This document shows, piece by piece, positions 8,627 to 17,420 of a stretch of 64,000 nucleotides of DNA. This DNA is from Sphingomonadales bacterium 12-68-11. GTDB lineage: Bacteria; Pseudomonadota; Alphaproteobacteria; Sphingomonadales; Sphingomonadaceae. The stretch's first letter is position 1. Each line of letters begins with the position of its first letter. The notes under the pieces were generated by a model. That model made no database searches. It was given only the letters and a program-made list of their open reading frames with translations, and was not told the origin of the DNA. The stretch covers positions 310,001 through 374,000 of the forward strand of contig NCCV01000003.1 of NCBI GenBank assembly GCA_002279825.1, read 5' to 3'. The position numbers were made by a program, and so were the translations under genes.

Positions 8627-9378
8627 CAGGGCTTGGCGCTCCGCTTGCGGACGATCGGTTCGACCTTGTCGCCGGCGGGTTGGGCTTCGCCCCCTTCGAC
8701 AAGCTCAGGCTGAGCGGGCGCCCTTGCCGCCTTGAGCGCCTCGACTTCCTCGCGCAGCATGGCGAGCTCGAACTCGAGGCTCTGGACGCGTTCGGCGGAA
8801 GGTTCGCAGGGCTCGTCGCACGGGGTGCCGTAGGGGATGAACTCGCGCGCCCAGGTCTCGACCGGGATCAGCGTCGAGCGCGCCTTGAGGCCGATCATGG
8901 TCGCGCCTTCGGGCACGTCCTCGGTCACAACGGCATTGGCGCCGATGCGGGCGCGGGCACCGACCACGATCGGGCCGATGACCTGCGCGCCCGAGCCGAC
9001 GATGACGTTGTCGCTGAGCGTGGGGTGGCGCTTGCCGGCCTTGCCGTTGGTCGGATTGGTCCCGCCGAGCGTCACGCACTGGTAGATTGTTACGTTGTCA
9101 CCGATCTCGGCGGTCTCGCCGATCACCGTGAAGCCGTGATCGATGAAGAAGTTCTTGCCGATCTTGGCGCCCGGATGGATGTCGATCGCGGTCAACCAGC
9201 GGCTGAAATGATTGACGAAACGGGCGAGAAAATAGAGCTCGCCTTCGAACAGCCAGTGCGCGGCGCGGTGGAAGGCAAGCGCCCAGACCCCCGGATAGAG
9301 CAGGATCTCCGCCCGCGAGCGGGGAGCCGGGTCACGCGCACGGACCGAATCCAGGTAGGCGGTCAGCCGGTCCAGCAT
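8626..9378 (-). CDS. cysE: Serine O-acetyltransferase (EpsC/CysE type)
   Basis: It transfers acetyl from acetyl-CoA to serine, first step of cysteine synthesis. The 250-residue protein has a short N-terminal helical part and hexapeptide repeats with IDIHPGAKIGKNFFIDHG, IYQCVTLGGTNP, KRHPTLSDNVIVGSGAQVIG and ANAVV, the EpsC-type SAT pattern. After the beta-helix there is a predicted coiled coil (SLEFELAMLREEVEALKAAR) and a tail containing QPELVEG, encoded by a dispersed repeat. The tail is not needed by the enzyme fold and may be a recent insertion. Confidence 0.92.
   Translation of the reverse strand: MLDRLTAYLDSVRARDPAPRSRAEILLYPGVWALAFHRAAHWLFEGELYFLARFVNHFSRWLTAIDIHPGAKIGKNFFIDHGFTVIGETAEIGDNVTIYQCVTLGGTNPTNGKAGKRHPTLSDNVIVGSGAQVIGPIVVGARARIGANAVVTEDVPEGATMIGLKARSTLIPVETWAREFIPYGTPCDEPCEPSAERVQSLEFELAMLREEVEALKAARAPAQPELVEGGEAQPAGDKVEPIVRKRSAKP
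8692..8717. repeat. Dispersed repeat inside cysE encoding QPELVEG
   Basis: The segment CCTTCGACAAGCTCAGGCTG and its flanks match a short repeat widely scattered in sphingomonad and other proteobacterial genomes. On the minus strand, in frame with cysE, it encodes the recognisable peptide QPELVEG. Only this copy is visible in the window. The recognition rests on recalled knowledge of the repeat. Confidence 0.6.
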
Positions 9379-9437
9379 GGTCCCCTATACTCCCACCAAG
9401 CCCCTGCCAAAGCAAGAACGGCCGACACTCCGGTGCG

Positions 9438-10040
9438 CTAGAACAGCCGGGGCTCTTCCGGCCCGAGCATCGCCTCGAGCGCGGCGCGCCACACAGAGTG
9501 GGTAGCCGGCGCCATCCGTTCAAGGCTGAGCCGGTCGATCGTGGCGACCAGCCGCTCGAGCGCGGCGAACGAGCGCGGCGCGCGCGGAACCAGATAGGAT
9601 GCCGCTTCCGGACCGAGCGCGAGGCCGCGCTGCTCGGCGAGCGCGAGCAGCAGGTCCTCGGCCATCGCGTCGTCGGGCTGGCCGATCTCGAGCTGGAGCG
9701 CGGCGCCGAGGCGCGAGCGCAAGTCGGGCAACGCGATGTCCCACGGCGGCTCGCCGCCGACGATCAAGAGCGCGGTGCCCTGCTCCTGCGCGCGGTTCCA
9801 GCGGTGGAACAGGTCGGCTTCGGGCAGCGCTCGAGCATCGTCGATCGCCTCGCCCTTCCCAGTCGCGACGAACCAGCGCGCGAGCAGCGACTTGCCCGAG
9901 CGCGGCGGGCCGGTGAGCACGGCGGTGCGGAACGGCCAGGATTCGGGATGGGCCAGCGCCTCGGAAACGCGCGCGTTGGCGTTGCCGACCACAACGCGCG
10001 TCGGGCCGGCGGCCGCGAGCGGGAGCGCGATCTGGCTCAT
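9438..10040 (-). CDS. hdaA: DnaA-related regulator HdaA
   Basis: A 200-residue AAA+ protein resembling the ATPase part of DnaA. It has a Walker-A-like loop GPPRSGKSLLARW, a weakened Walker B region (LLIVGGEPPWD) and a DnaA-like lid region LVPRAPRSFAALERLVATID. The start MSQIALPL resembles the Hda clamp-binding motif (QxxLPL), which recruits it to the beta clamp. In alphaproteobacteria HdaA stimulates ATP hydrolysis by DnaA and stops re-initiation. The ATG at 10040 is chosen for that motif. The gene follows an 87-bp palindromic repeat. Confidence 0.88.
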   Translation of the reverse strand: MSQIALPLAAAGPTRVVVGNANARVSEALAHPESWPFRTAVLTGPPRSGKSLLARWFVATGKGEAIDDARALPEADLFHRWNRAQEQGTALLIVGGEPPWDIALPDLRSRLGAALQLEIGQPDDAMAEDLLLALAEQRGLALGPEAASYLVPRAPRSFAALERLVATIDRLSLERMAPATHSVWRAALEAMLGPEEPRLF

Positions 10041-10051
10041 TGCCTTTCCAT

Positions 10052-10138
10052 CGTCATCGCGAGGGACCGGAGGTACTGCCGCAAGCCTGAGCGACCAGCA
10101 CAACGGCCCTGGATCGCTTCGCTTCGCTCGCAATGACG
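10052..10138. repeat. Palindromic repeat, copy A
   Basis: About 87 bp that starts CGTCATCGCGAG and ends CTGGATCGCTTCGCTTC then GCTCGCAATGACG. The ends are inverted copies of each other, so the RNA could form a long hairpin. Three further copies are at 15770, 22208 and 49002. It occupies the gap between hdaA and its upstream neighbour. Confidence 0.8.
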
Positions 10139-10157
10139 AATAGACAGCACGCGCGCC

Positions 10158-11441
10158 TCAGCGCGAGATGCCGAGCGCGTTGCTGCCCTGGCTCACGCTC
10201 CAGCCGCGACCGCGCAGCGCCTGCGCGAGGTCGCCGATCTCGCCGCCATAGGTCACCCGCAGCACCGACGTGCCGCCGATGGCGATGCTGCTGGCGGCGA
10301 CCCCGCGCACGCCCGGCGCGCTGCGTACCGAGGCGAGCGCGGCGTCGATCGAGGCGGCATCGGGAGTCGCGACCTGCACGGTAAAGGTCGCCGCGGCGGC
10401 GGGCTCGCCCTGGGCGGGCGGCACCGAAGGATCGAGCGGCCCTTCCCCGATGGTCGGCGGGAGCACGCCGTCGACCGGGATCCCGGCGGCTTCGGCCTCG
10501 GCCGCGACGCGCGCGGCGTCGATCAGCGCGCGGATCTCGGGGGCCAGCTGGATGGTGTCGAGCGACAGGCTCGGGTCGGGCGTGAGCTTACCCTCGGCGA
10601 GCGCGCGCGCGAACAGCGCGTCGAACTGGCGCACCGCGCGCGCCAGCATCGCGGGGAGCTGCTCGGGGCTTTCCGCGCGCATCGTGAAACGGCCGAGGTA
10701 GCGGCTGTCGGGCCCGTAGCGGGCGGTGAATTCGCCGACGACCGGGCCGCCCGGCCACTCCCAGCGCAAATTGGCGATCGGCACCAGCACGTCGGCCGCG
10801 CCGAACTGGCCGAGCACGTCGCCCCACCAGGCGCGGCTGCGGCGGCCGGTCTGGCCATAGGTCAGCAGCAGCGATTCGCCGCCCGCACCCATCGGCCGGA
10901 CGTAATCGATCGCGCTCGCCCCCGCCTGGAACTCGGCCCAGGCGCGCTGCCACGGATTGCGCACTTCGAACATCGTCTGCGTGCCGCCGCTGATCAGCAC
11001 CGGCAATGTCAGCATCGGCGCCGAACGCGCCCGCTCGCCGCCCTGGCCGAGCAGGCCGCCAGCGCGGGCGCGATCGAAGATCACGCCGAGCGTGGCGATG
11101 TAGCGGCGCGGCCCGAGCTGCTCGCGCTCGATAACGATGGCCGAGACCAGCGCGTTGATACGGCCCGCGGGCAGGTCCGGCCCGCCGATCTGCTTCCAGG
11201 CCAGCCCGGCGGCCTCATCCCAGCCGTTCTGGCGCGCTTCTTCAGCCGTATCGCCGGTGACGTTAACCGCGATTCCGCTGACTTCGATGTCGGTACTGGT
11301 CGCCACCGGGGCGATGCCGCGCTCGCCCGAGACTTGCGCCCACAGCACCGCGCCGGCCAGCGCCAGCAGCAGCGCTGCCCCGGCCAGCGCGATCGGCAGG
11401 CGGCGCGCGGTACGGGCGGGAGGGAGGGTCAGACTGGCCAT
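10158..11441 (-). CDS. Membrane-anchored exported protein of unknown function
   Basis: A 427-residue protein with an N-terminal hydrophobic segment at about residues 13-34 (signal anchor or uncleaved signal) and a large exported part. It has no motif I can name with certainty. Visible are a conserved-looking start ATSTDIEVSGIAVNVTGDTAEEARQNGWDEAA, here split as ATSTDIEVSGIAV and TAEEARQNGWDEA, a middle with several Trp and Gly, and a C-terminal region (TFTVQVATPDAASIDAALAS) reminiscent of a heavy-metal-associated ferredoxin-like fold. It sits between hdaA and purM, divergent from purM. The ATG at 11441 is preferred to a TTG at 11486. Confidence 0.7.
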   Translation of the reverse strand: MASLTLPPARTARRLPIALAGAALLLALAGAVLWAQVSGERGIAPVATSTDIEVSGIAVNVTGDTAEEARQNGWDEAAGLAWKQIGGPDLPAGRINALVSAIVIEREQLGPRRYIATLGVIFDRARAGGLLGQGGERARSAPMLTLPVLISGGTQTMFEVRNPWQRAWAEFQAGASAIDYVRPMGAGGESLLLTYGQTGRRSRAWWGDVLGQFGAADVLVPIANLRWEWPGGPVVGEFTARYGPDSRYLGRFTMRAESPEQLPAMLARAVRQFDALFARALAEGKLTPDPSLSLDTIQLAPEIRALIDAARVAAEAEAAGIPVDGVLPPTIGEGPLDPSVPPAQGEPAAAATFTVQVATPDAASIDAALASVRSAPGVRGVAASSIAIGGTSVLRVTYGGEIGDLAQALRGRGWSVSQGSNALGISR

Positions 11442-11512
11442 CGGGGAAATCGCCGGCCTTTTGCCCAAGGGCGAGTGGAAATCCAAGCGCGAATGGATAA
11501 AGCGGGCGGCCT

Positions 11513-12607
11513 ATGATCAGCAATGAACCTTATACCTATGCCAAGGCCGGCGTCTCGATCGATGCCGGCAACGCGCTGGTCAAGGCGATCGGGCCGCTCG
11601 TCCGCGCGACGCGCCGCCCCGGTGCCGACGCCGAAATCGGCGGGTTCGGCGGGTTTTTCGATCCCAAGGCGGCGGGCTACGCCGATCCGCTGCTGGTCGC
11701 GGCCAACGACGGGGTCGGCACCAAGCTCAAGCTGGCGATCGACAGCGGCCGGCACGACACCGTCGGGATCGACCTGGTCGCGATGTGTGCCAACGATCTG
11801 ATCGTGCAGGGTGCCGAGCCGCTGTTCTTCCTCGATTACTTCGCGACCGGGAAACTGGACAACGGCGTGGCCGAGCGCGTGATCGCCGGGATCGCCGAAG
11901 GCTGCCGGATCGCCGGCTGCGCGCTGATCGGTGGCGAGACCGCCGAGATGCCGGGGATGTATGCGGCGGGCGATTACGACCTTGCGGGGTTCTGCGTCGG
12001 CGCGGTCGAACGCGGCGAGCAAGTGACGGGCGAGAAGGTCGCGCCGGGGCACGTATTGCTCGGGCTCGCCAGTTCGGGGGTTCACTCGAACGGCTTCTCG
12101 CTGGTCCGGCGGTTGGCGGCGGACAAAGCCTGGAACCTCGACCGCCCGGCCCTGTTCGACCCCGACGTGCTGCTGATCGAGGCGCTGATGGCGCCGACGC
12201 GGATCTACGTCCGCTCGCTGCTGCCCACGGTCCGCGCCCAGAAGATCGACGCGCTGGCCCATATCACTGGCGGCGGCTTGCTTGAAAACGTGCCGCGCGT
12301 ACTGCCGCAGGGCGCGCACGCGGTGATCGATGCCGATGCGTGGGAGCAGCCGCGGCTGATGGCGTTCCTCCAAGCGCAGGGAAACATCGAGCCGGGCGAG
12401 ATGGCGCGCACTTTCAACTGCGGCATCGGGATGGTGCTCGCAGTGCCGAGCGAGCTGGCGCGCGAAGTCGCCGCCGAACTGGAAGCCGCGGGCGAGGTCG
12501 TGGTCCGGATCGGCGAGGTGATCGAGGGCCCGCGCGGCTGCACGGTGCGCGGCGCGGCCGGCACGTGGAGCGCGCGCGCGGAGTGGGAAGCGCGCCACGA
12601 TGCCTAA
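11513..12607 (+). CDS. purM: Phosphoribosylformylglycinamidine cyclo-ligase (AIR synthetase)
   Basis: PurM closes the imidazole ring, fifth step of IMP synthesis. The 364-residue protein shows [74 protein letters not shown] and [16 protein letters not shown], the complete PurM signature set. It overlaps purN by eight bases, the common purM-purN arrangement. Confidence 0.97.
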   Translation: MISNEPYTYAKAGVSIDAGNALVKAIGPLVRATRRPGADAEIGGFGGFFDPKAAGYADPLLVAANDGVGTKLKLAIDSGRHDTVGIDLVAMCANDLIVQGAEPLFFLDYFATGKLDNGVAERVIAGIAEGCRIAGCALIGGETAEMPGMYAAGDYDLAGFCVGAVERGEQVTGEKVAPGHVLLGLASSGVHSNGFSLVRRLAADKAWNLDRPALFDPDVLLIEALMAPTRIYVRSLLPTVRAQKIDALAHITGGGLLENVPRVLPQGAHAVIDADAWEQPRLMAFLQAQGNIEPGEMARTFNCGIGMVLAVPSELAREVAAELEAAGEVVVRIGEVIEGPRGCTVRGAAGTWSARAEWEARHDA

Positions 12608-13550
12608 GGCGCGCGTCGCCGCCCTGATCTCGGGGACCGGCACGACGATGTCCGCGCTGCTCTACGCCTCGCGGCTTCCCGACTGTCCTTACGAACTGGT
12701 CGCGGTCGGCAGCAATGCACCCGATGCGCCCGGGCTCAAGCTGGCGGCCGCCGAGGGGATCGCGACGTTCGCGCACGATCATCGCGGCATGGCACGCGAA
12801 GCCCACGAGGCGCTGATCGAAGGAGAGCTGCGCCAGAGCGGCGCCGAGTACCTCGCGCTGGCCGGCTACATGCGCATTCTCACGCCGGCCTTCGTCGCGC
12901 GCTGGGCCGGGCGGATCGTCAACACGCACCCCTCGTTGCTGCCCAAGTATCCGGGGCTGCACACGCACCAGCGCGCGATCGAGGCCGGCGACAGCCACGG
13001 CGGCTGCTCGGTTCACGTGGTCACCGCCGAACTCGACGCGGGTCCGCTGCTCGGCCAGGTGCCGGTCGCGATCCTGCCCGGCGACGATGCCGACGCGCTC
13101 GCCCGCCGGGTGCTGATGGCCGAATACCAGCTCTATCCGCGTATGCTGGCCGGTTACGTCGAGCGCGAGCGGTCACCCGATTTCCTCGTTGGGCAAGTGC
13201 GCGAGCGCGCCTTGGCCCTGCCCGAGGCCGACGAAGTCACCTCGCACGGCATGCCGTGCTTCGGGGTGATCAAGGGCAAGAAGTTCGCTTATGTCAGCCT
13301 CGATCACCACGGCGACGGCAAGACCGCGCTGCTGGTCAAGATCAGCGGGCCCGACGAGCAAGCGCACCTGATCGAGAATGACCCCGAGCGGTTCTATCGC
13401 CCGGCCTACTTCGGCGACGGCTGGGTCGGCATCCGCCTCGACCTGGGCGACACCGACTGGGATACCATTGCCGACTGGCTGCACCGCAGCTGGCGGGCTG
13501 TCGCCCCCGCGCGGCTGACCCGCCTGCTCGACGTGGCGGACGCGTTCTAG
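12600..13550 (+). CDS. purN: PurN glycinamide formyltransferase fused to a YjbR domain
   Basis: Residues 1 to about 190 are GAR transformylase: [30 protein letters not shown] with downstream [23 protein letters not shown] (seen in two parts), [15 protein letters not shown]. This domain adds the C8 formyl group from 10-formyl-THF. PurN alone is near 190-210 residues. Here about 120 more follow, from [18 protein letters not shown] through [20 protein letters not shown] to [13 protein letters not shown], which match the MmcQ/YjbR DNA-binding-like family. No stop or frameshift separates the parts. What the extra domain does for PurN is unknown. Confidence 0.9.
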   Translation: MPKARVAALISGTGTTMSALLYASRLPDCPYELVAVGSNAPDAPGLKLAAAEGIATFAHDHRGMAREAHEALIEGELRQSGAEYLALAGYMRILTPAFVARWAGRIVNTHPSLLPKYPGLHTHQRAIEAGDSHGGCSVHVVTAELDAGPLLGQVPVAILPGDDADALARRVLMAEYQLYPRMLAGYVERERSPDFLVGQVRERALALPEADEVTSHGMPCFGVIKGKKFAYVSLDHHGDGKTALLVKISGPDEQAHLIENDPERFYRPAYFGDGWVGIRLDLGDTDWDTIADWLHRSWRAVAPARLTRLLDVADAF

Positions 13551-14746
13551 TGGCCGCCCCGGCCCGCTCGCACGCGTTGGCGCGTTCGCCCTGGGTCGAG
13601 CGGCTGTGCCACTGGCTCGAAAGTGCCTGGCGCGCCGGGATCTGCAGCCGGCCCTCGCTCGACCCCGAGGCGCTCTGGGCCAGAGCCTGCCTGACGGTCT
13701 CGCCGGCAGGAGAAACCGGCGGGCGCGACGTCGAGGATGTGGCCGATTTCCGGCAGCGGCTCGAACGGCTGTGCGGGGCGCTCGAAGGCGAGGCCGCGCT
13801 CAACCCGCTCGGGCGGACAATGGCGCACGGGCAGCTTGTTCGGGTCATCCGGCAGCGGCTGCGGCTCGGTGCATTGTGGCGCAAGCGGCCCGATCTGCTC
13901 GAGACGCGCCTCGCCCCGCCGATCCTGGTGGTCGGCCAGATGCGCGCCGGCACCACCCGCGTCCACCGGCTGCTGGCCGCCGACCCCGCGCACGCCGCGA
14001 CGCGGTTCTGCGACAGCTGGTATCCGCTGCCCGAAACGCCCGACTTTCGGCCGGTCTGGGCTATCGGCACCCTCGCTTTTGCGCGGCTGCTCGATCCCTG
14101 GCTCGATACGATCCACCCGTTCGGCACCGCGCGCGCCGACGAGGAACTCGGCTGGCTGGCCGAAGCGCTGAGCCCGTGCGCCTACGAGGCGCAGTGGCGC
14201 GTGCCCTCGTTCGTCGCCTGGTCGGAAGCGCGCGATCCGCTGCCGGTCTATCGCGAGTTCGCCCGCCTGCTGGCGACCGATGCCGCGCATCGCGGAAACT
14301 CGCACAAGCCCCGCGTACTCAAGGTGCCTCAGTTCGCGGAAGACCTGCCCGCGCTGCTGACGCTGTTTCCGCAGGCCCGCGTGGTCGTCGCGCGGCGCGG
14401 GCCGGAACAGGTTTCGGCCAGCGCGGTCTCGCTCGTCGCCAACCAGATGGCGATCCAGTCCGACCAAGCCGACCTCGCCTGGATCAAAGCCGAATGCGCC
14501 CGCAAAGTGGCGCTGCGCGAACGGCGGATGAATGCGGCGGTGGCGAACTGGCCCGGTGCTGCCGCCGGGGTCGAGTACAACGCGCTCGACCGCGACTGGC
14601 TCTCGGCGATCGCCGGGATCTATCGCGAACTCGAGCTGGACCTAACCCCCGCGGCGCTGGCGGCGATGCGGGTTGAGCAAGGGCGTGCGAGCCGTTCGCG
14701 GCATACCGCGCATAGCCAGGCCTACGGGGGCTTCGCCCGGACCTAG
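13550..14746 (+). CDS. Sulfotransferase family protein
   Basis: A 398-residue protein with the 5'-phosphosulfate loop ILVVGQMRAGTTRVHRLLA at about residue 125, the PAPS-dependent sulfotransferase P-loop-like motif, and a later FPQARVVVARRGPEQVSAS segment fitting the 3'-phosphate site. Family members sulfate lipids, sugars or small molecules; the acceptor cannot be told. It begins with GTG overlapping the purN stop by one base, suggesting translational coupling with the purM-purN operon, although no functional link is evident. Confidence 0.82.
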   Translation: MAAPARSHALARSPWVERLCHWLESAWRAGICSRPSLDPEALWARACLTVSPAGETGGRDVEDVADFRQRLERLCGALEGEAALNPLGRTMAHGQLVRVIRQRLRLGALWRKRPDLLETRLAPPILVVGQMRAGTTRVHRLLAADPAHAATRFCDSWYPLPETPDFRPVWAIGTLAFARLLDPWLDTIHPFGTARADEELGWLAEALSPCAYEAQWRVPSFVAWSEARDPLPVYREFARLLATDAAHRGNSHKPRVLKVPQFAEDLPALLTLFPQARVVVARRGPEQVSASAVSLVANQMAIQSDQADLAWIKAECARKVALRERRMNAAVANWPGAAAGVEYNALDRDWLSAIAGIYRELELDLTPAALAAMRVEQGRASRSRHTAHSQAYGGFART

Positions 14747-14765
14747 CGATCCGCCGATCGGCGCC

Positions 14766-14801
14766 GCCTCGGCGAACGGCCCCTTCGCCGTTCGGCGAGG
14801 C
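14766..14801. terminator. Hairpin between converging sulfotransferase and ndk genes
   Basis: GCCTCGGCGAACGGC and GCCGTTCGGCGAGGC pair over 15 positions with one mismatch around a CCCTTC loop. There is no clear T tract. Lying between two converging stop codons, it probably serves both directions. Confidence 0.55.
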
Positions 14802-14808
14802 TAGTCGC

Positions 14809-15231
14809 TCAGCCTACGATTTCGTCCGGCTTGAAGAAGTAGGCGATCTCGATCGCGGCGTTCTCGTCGCTGTCGGAGCCGTGGACCGTGTTGGCCTCGA
14901 TGCTCTCGGCAAAGGTCTTGCGGATCGTGCCTTCGTCGGCATTGGCCGGATTGGTCGCGCCCATCACCGTCCGGTTGCGCAGCACCGCGTCGTCGCCTTC
15001 GAGGACCTGGACCACGACCGGGCCGCTGATCATGAAGTCGCACAGTTCGCCGAAGAAGGGGCGTTCTTTGTGGACGGCATAAAAGCCTTCGGCCTGTTCG
15101 CGGCTCATCTGGATGCGCTTGGAAGCGACTACGCGCAGCCCGGCGTCTTCGAGCATCTTGGTGACCGCGCCGGTCAGGTTGCGGCGGGTGGCATCGGGCT
15201 TGATGATCGAGAAAGTGCGGGTGACCGCCAT
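14809..15231 (-). CDS. ndk: Nucleoside diphosphate kinase
   Basis: A 140-residue Ndk, which balances NTP and dNTP pools by phosphate transfer through a histidine. [37 protein letters not shown] and [16 protein letters not shown] are all present, and the active-site His is residue 117. The start at 15231 is preferred because it gives the usual length and N terminus; the longer reading adds a basic, non-conserved 23 residues. The gene is monocistronic. Confidence 0.97.
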   Translation of the reverse strand: MAVTRTFSIIKPDATRRNLTGAVTKMLEDAGLRVVASKRIQMSREQAEGFYAVHKERPFFGELCDFMISGPVVVQVLEGDDAVLRNRTVMGATNPANADEGTIRKTFAESIEANTVHGSDSDENAAIEIAYFFKPDEIVG

Positions 15232-15321
15232 GGGAGTGTCCTTGAAAATACGCGGGCTGAATGCGCGCGAGCGCCTAGCCGGGCCGCCCGACCCGCGCAA
15301 GTCCGGCCGCGCAGAGCCGTG

Positions 15322-15759
15322 CTAGGGGCCTTCGATCCAGCGGGCGCCGTCCTGCTTCCAGAAGTGGCGCTCCACGTCCTCACGCGTGCCGAGCGCCTTC
15401 CAGGCCGCGCGGGCAGCGCCGCGCGAGTCCTCGTTGACGAACAGGAACGCGCGCTCGAAGCCGAGCGCTTCGTCGCGCCACGCGCCGTCGGCGAGTGCGA
15501 TGTGGCGCGCGCCGTTCGCAGCCTCGCAGCTCTCCCCGAGCAGCACCGGCTGGCGCTCGGCGTGCGGCTCGCCGGCAAGGCCGTTGGCGAGGAATTCATC
15601 CGGGAACTGCGCCCACAGCGCCTTGCCCACCGCGCTGAGCTGCGCCGCATCGGCCGAGACCACCAGCAGCCGCTCGCCCGCCGCCTTCACCGATCGCGCG
15701 ATGCGCGGCAGGGCGGCTTCGACGGGATCGCGCGACAGCAGGTAGAAATCGACCCGCAC
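15322..15759 (-). CDS. holC: DNA polymerase III chi subunit
   Basis: A 145-residue HolC. It starts MRVDFYLLSRDPVEAALPRI and has a Rossmann-like core with LLVVSADAAQLSAVGKALW, DEFLANG and the C-terminal RAAWKALGTREDVERHFWKQ typical of alphaproteobacterial chi proteins. In E. coli chi links the clamp loader to SSB. The start codon is GTG. It lies directly downstream of pepA, a common pairing, with repeat copy B between them. Confidence 0.9.
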   Translation of the reverse strand: MRVDFYLLSRDPVEAALPRIARSVKAAGERLLVVSADAAQLSAVGKALWAQFPDEFLANGLAGEPHAERQPVLLGESCEAANGARHIALADGAWRDEALGFERAFLFVNEDSRGAARAAWKALGTREDVERHFWKQDGARWIEGP

Positions 15760-15769
15760 CAGCTCACCT

Positions 15770-15853
15770 CGTCATTGCGAGCGAAGCGAGGCAATCCAGA
15801 GCCATTGCAGAGCCACCGTGGATTGCTTCGTCACTTCGCTCTTCGCGATGACG
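15770..15853. repeat. Palindromic repeat, copy B
   Basis: An 84-bp member of the family found at 10052, 22208 and 49002. It begins CGTCATTGCGAGCGAAGCGA and GGCAATCCAG, and returns as TGGATTGCTTCG ... TTCGCGATGACG. It separates holC from pepA. Confidence 0.85.
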
Positions 15854-15864
15854 AGAGAGTAGCA

Positions 15865-17322
15865 TCAGCCCTCCAGCACGTCGCGCACGAACCGGTCGAG
15901 CAGGCGCACGCCGTAGCCGGTCGCGCCCTTGCCCCAGACCGCGCCGGGCTTGTCGGCCCAGGCCATGCCGGCGATGTCGAGGTGCGCCCAGGGGGTGCCG
16001 TTCTCGACGAAGCGTTGCAGGAACTGCGCGGCGGTGATCGAGCCGCCCCAGCGCGGGCCGACGTTCTTGATGTCGGCGATCTCGCTGTCGATCAGCTTGT
16101 CGTACGCCGGCGAAAGCGGGAACCGCCACAGCTTGTCGCCGCTGGTTCGACCGGCGGCGAGCAACTGGTCGGCGAGCGCGTCGTCGTTGGCGAAGATACC
16201 GGCGTGTTCGTGGCCGAGCGAGATGACCATCGCCCCGGTCAGCGTGGCGAGATCGATCATCCGCGCGGGCGCAAACTCCTTCTGCGCCCAGGTCATCGCA
16301 TCGCACAGCACCAGGCGCCCCTCGGCGTCGGTGTTGATGACCTCGACGGTCTGCCCCGACATCGTCACCACCACGTCGCCCGGACGCTGGGCATTGCCGT
16401 CGGGCATGTTCTCGACGAGCCCGCACACGCCGATCAGGTTGGCCTTGGCCTTGCGCTTAACGAGGGCGAGCATGGCCCCCGCAACCGCGCCGGCGCCGCC
16501 CATGTCCCACTTCATCTCTTCCATGCCCGCCGCGGGTTTGATCGAGATACCGCCGGTGTCGAACGTGACGCCTTTGCCGATGAACGCGGTCGGCTTGTCG
16601 CCCGGCGCGCCGCCGTCCCAGCGAATCGCCAGCATTCGCGCCGGACGCACCGAGCCCTGCGAAACGCCGAGCAAAGCGCCCATCCCGAGCGCCTGCATCT
16701 CGTCCTCGCCGAGCACGGTCAGGGTGGCGCCGGTGCCGGCGAAGCGTTCCTGGCAGCGTTCGACGAAAGTCTCAGGATAGATCACGTTGGGCGGCTCGGC
16801 GACCAGCTCGCGGGTGAACTTGACCCCTTCGACGACGGCCGCCTGCTCGGCCCAGGCCGGCTCGGTTCCCGCGGGCGCGCCGATCACGACCACTTCGGCG
16901 AGCGAGACCTTTTGCTCGGCCTTGAGGCGCGTGCGGTGGATATCGTAGCGCCAGGCGCGCAGCACCAGTCCGGTCAGCACGGCGGCGATCTCGCGCGGAC
17001 CGAGGTCCCCCGCATCGAGCGCCAGCGCGGTCTCCCCGGAGGTCATGTAGCGCGCCGCCAGCGCCGCGCCGGCGCGCTCCAGCGCCGCCTGGCGCGCGTC
17101 GTCCTTGTCCGCGCCCACGCCGACCAGCGCGAGCCGCTCGACCCGGCCGCCGCGCTCGCCGAAGCTTTCGAACAGTTGCCCGGCCTTGCCGCTGAAGCGG
17201 CTTATCGCCGCACCTTCGATCGCCGCCGCGCCGAGCCCGGCCGGCAGCTTGTCGGGCTCGGCGGCGCGCGCCACGAGGCGCGGTGTCGAAGCGTCGGCAG
17301 CGGTGCGGAAGGTGATCTTCAT
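15865..17322 (-). CDS. pepA: Leucyl aminopeptidase
   Basis: A 485-residue M17 zinc aminopeptidase removing N-terminal residues in the cytoplasm. The signature NTDAEGRLVL is intact. Other metal and active-site segments are IGKGVTFDTGGISIKP with the catalytic Lys, KWDMGGAGAVAGAM and the HLDIAGMAWADKP end. The N-terminal macrodomain-like part is variable, as usual. The start MKITFRTA at 17322 has a purine-rich AGAGAG just before it; longer readings run into low-complexity sequence. It probably forms a unit with holC. Confidence 0.95.
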   Translation of the reverse strand: MKITFRTAADASTPRLVARAAEPDKLPAGLGAAAIEGAAISRFSGKAGQLFESFGERGGRVERLALVGVGADKDDARQAALERAGAALAARYMTSGETALALDAGDLGPREIAAVLTGLVLRAWRYDIHRTRLKAEQKVSLAEVVVIGAPAGTEPAWAEQAAVVEGVKFTRELVAEPPNVIYPETFVERCQERFAGTGATLTVLGEDEMQALGMGALLGVSQGSVRPARMLAIRWDGGAPGDKPTAFIGKGVTFDTGGISIKPAAGMEEMKWDMGGAGAVAGAMLALVKRKAKANLIGVCGLVENMPDGNAQRPGDVVVTMSGQTVEVINTDAEGRLVLCDAMTWAQKEFAPARMIDLATLTGAMVISLGHEHAGIFANDDALADQLLAAGRTSGDKLWRFPLSPAYDKLIDSEIADIKNVGPRWGGSITAAQFLQRFVENGTPWAHLDIAGMAWADKPGAVWGKGATGYGVRLLDRFVRDVLEG

Positions 17323-17420
17323 GCTCTCTCCGGAAAACGGTCGCGGGCGCGCGGCGAGCTGCCGCGGAGCGATAGGATGCTGCGTTGCAGTTAGGCCCGG
17401 CCGGTGACATAGGCAAGGCC

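Noticed and set aside
14881-17394. 837-codon plus-strand frame across ndk, holC and pepA
   Set aside because: It runs antisense through three recognisable genes and even through repeat copy B, and has no family motif.
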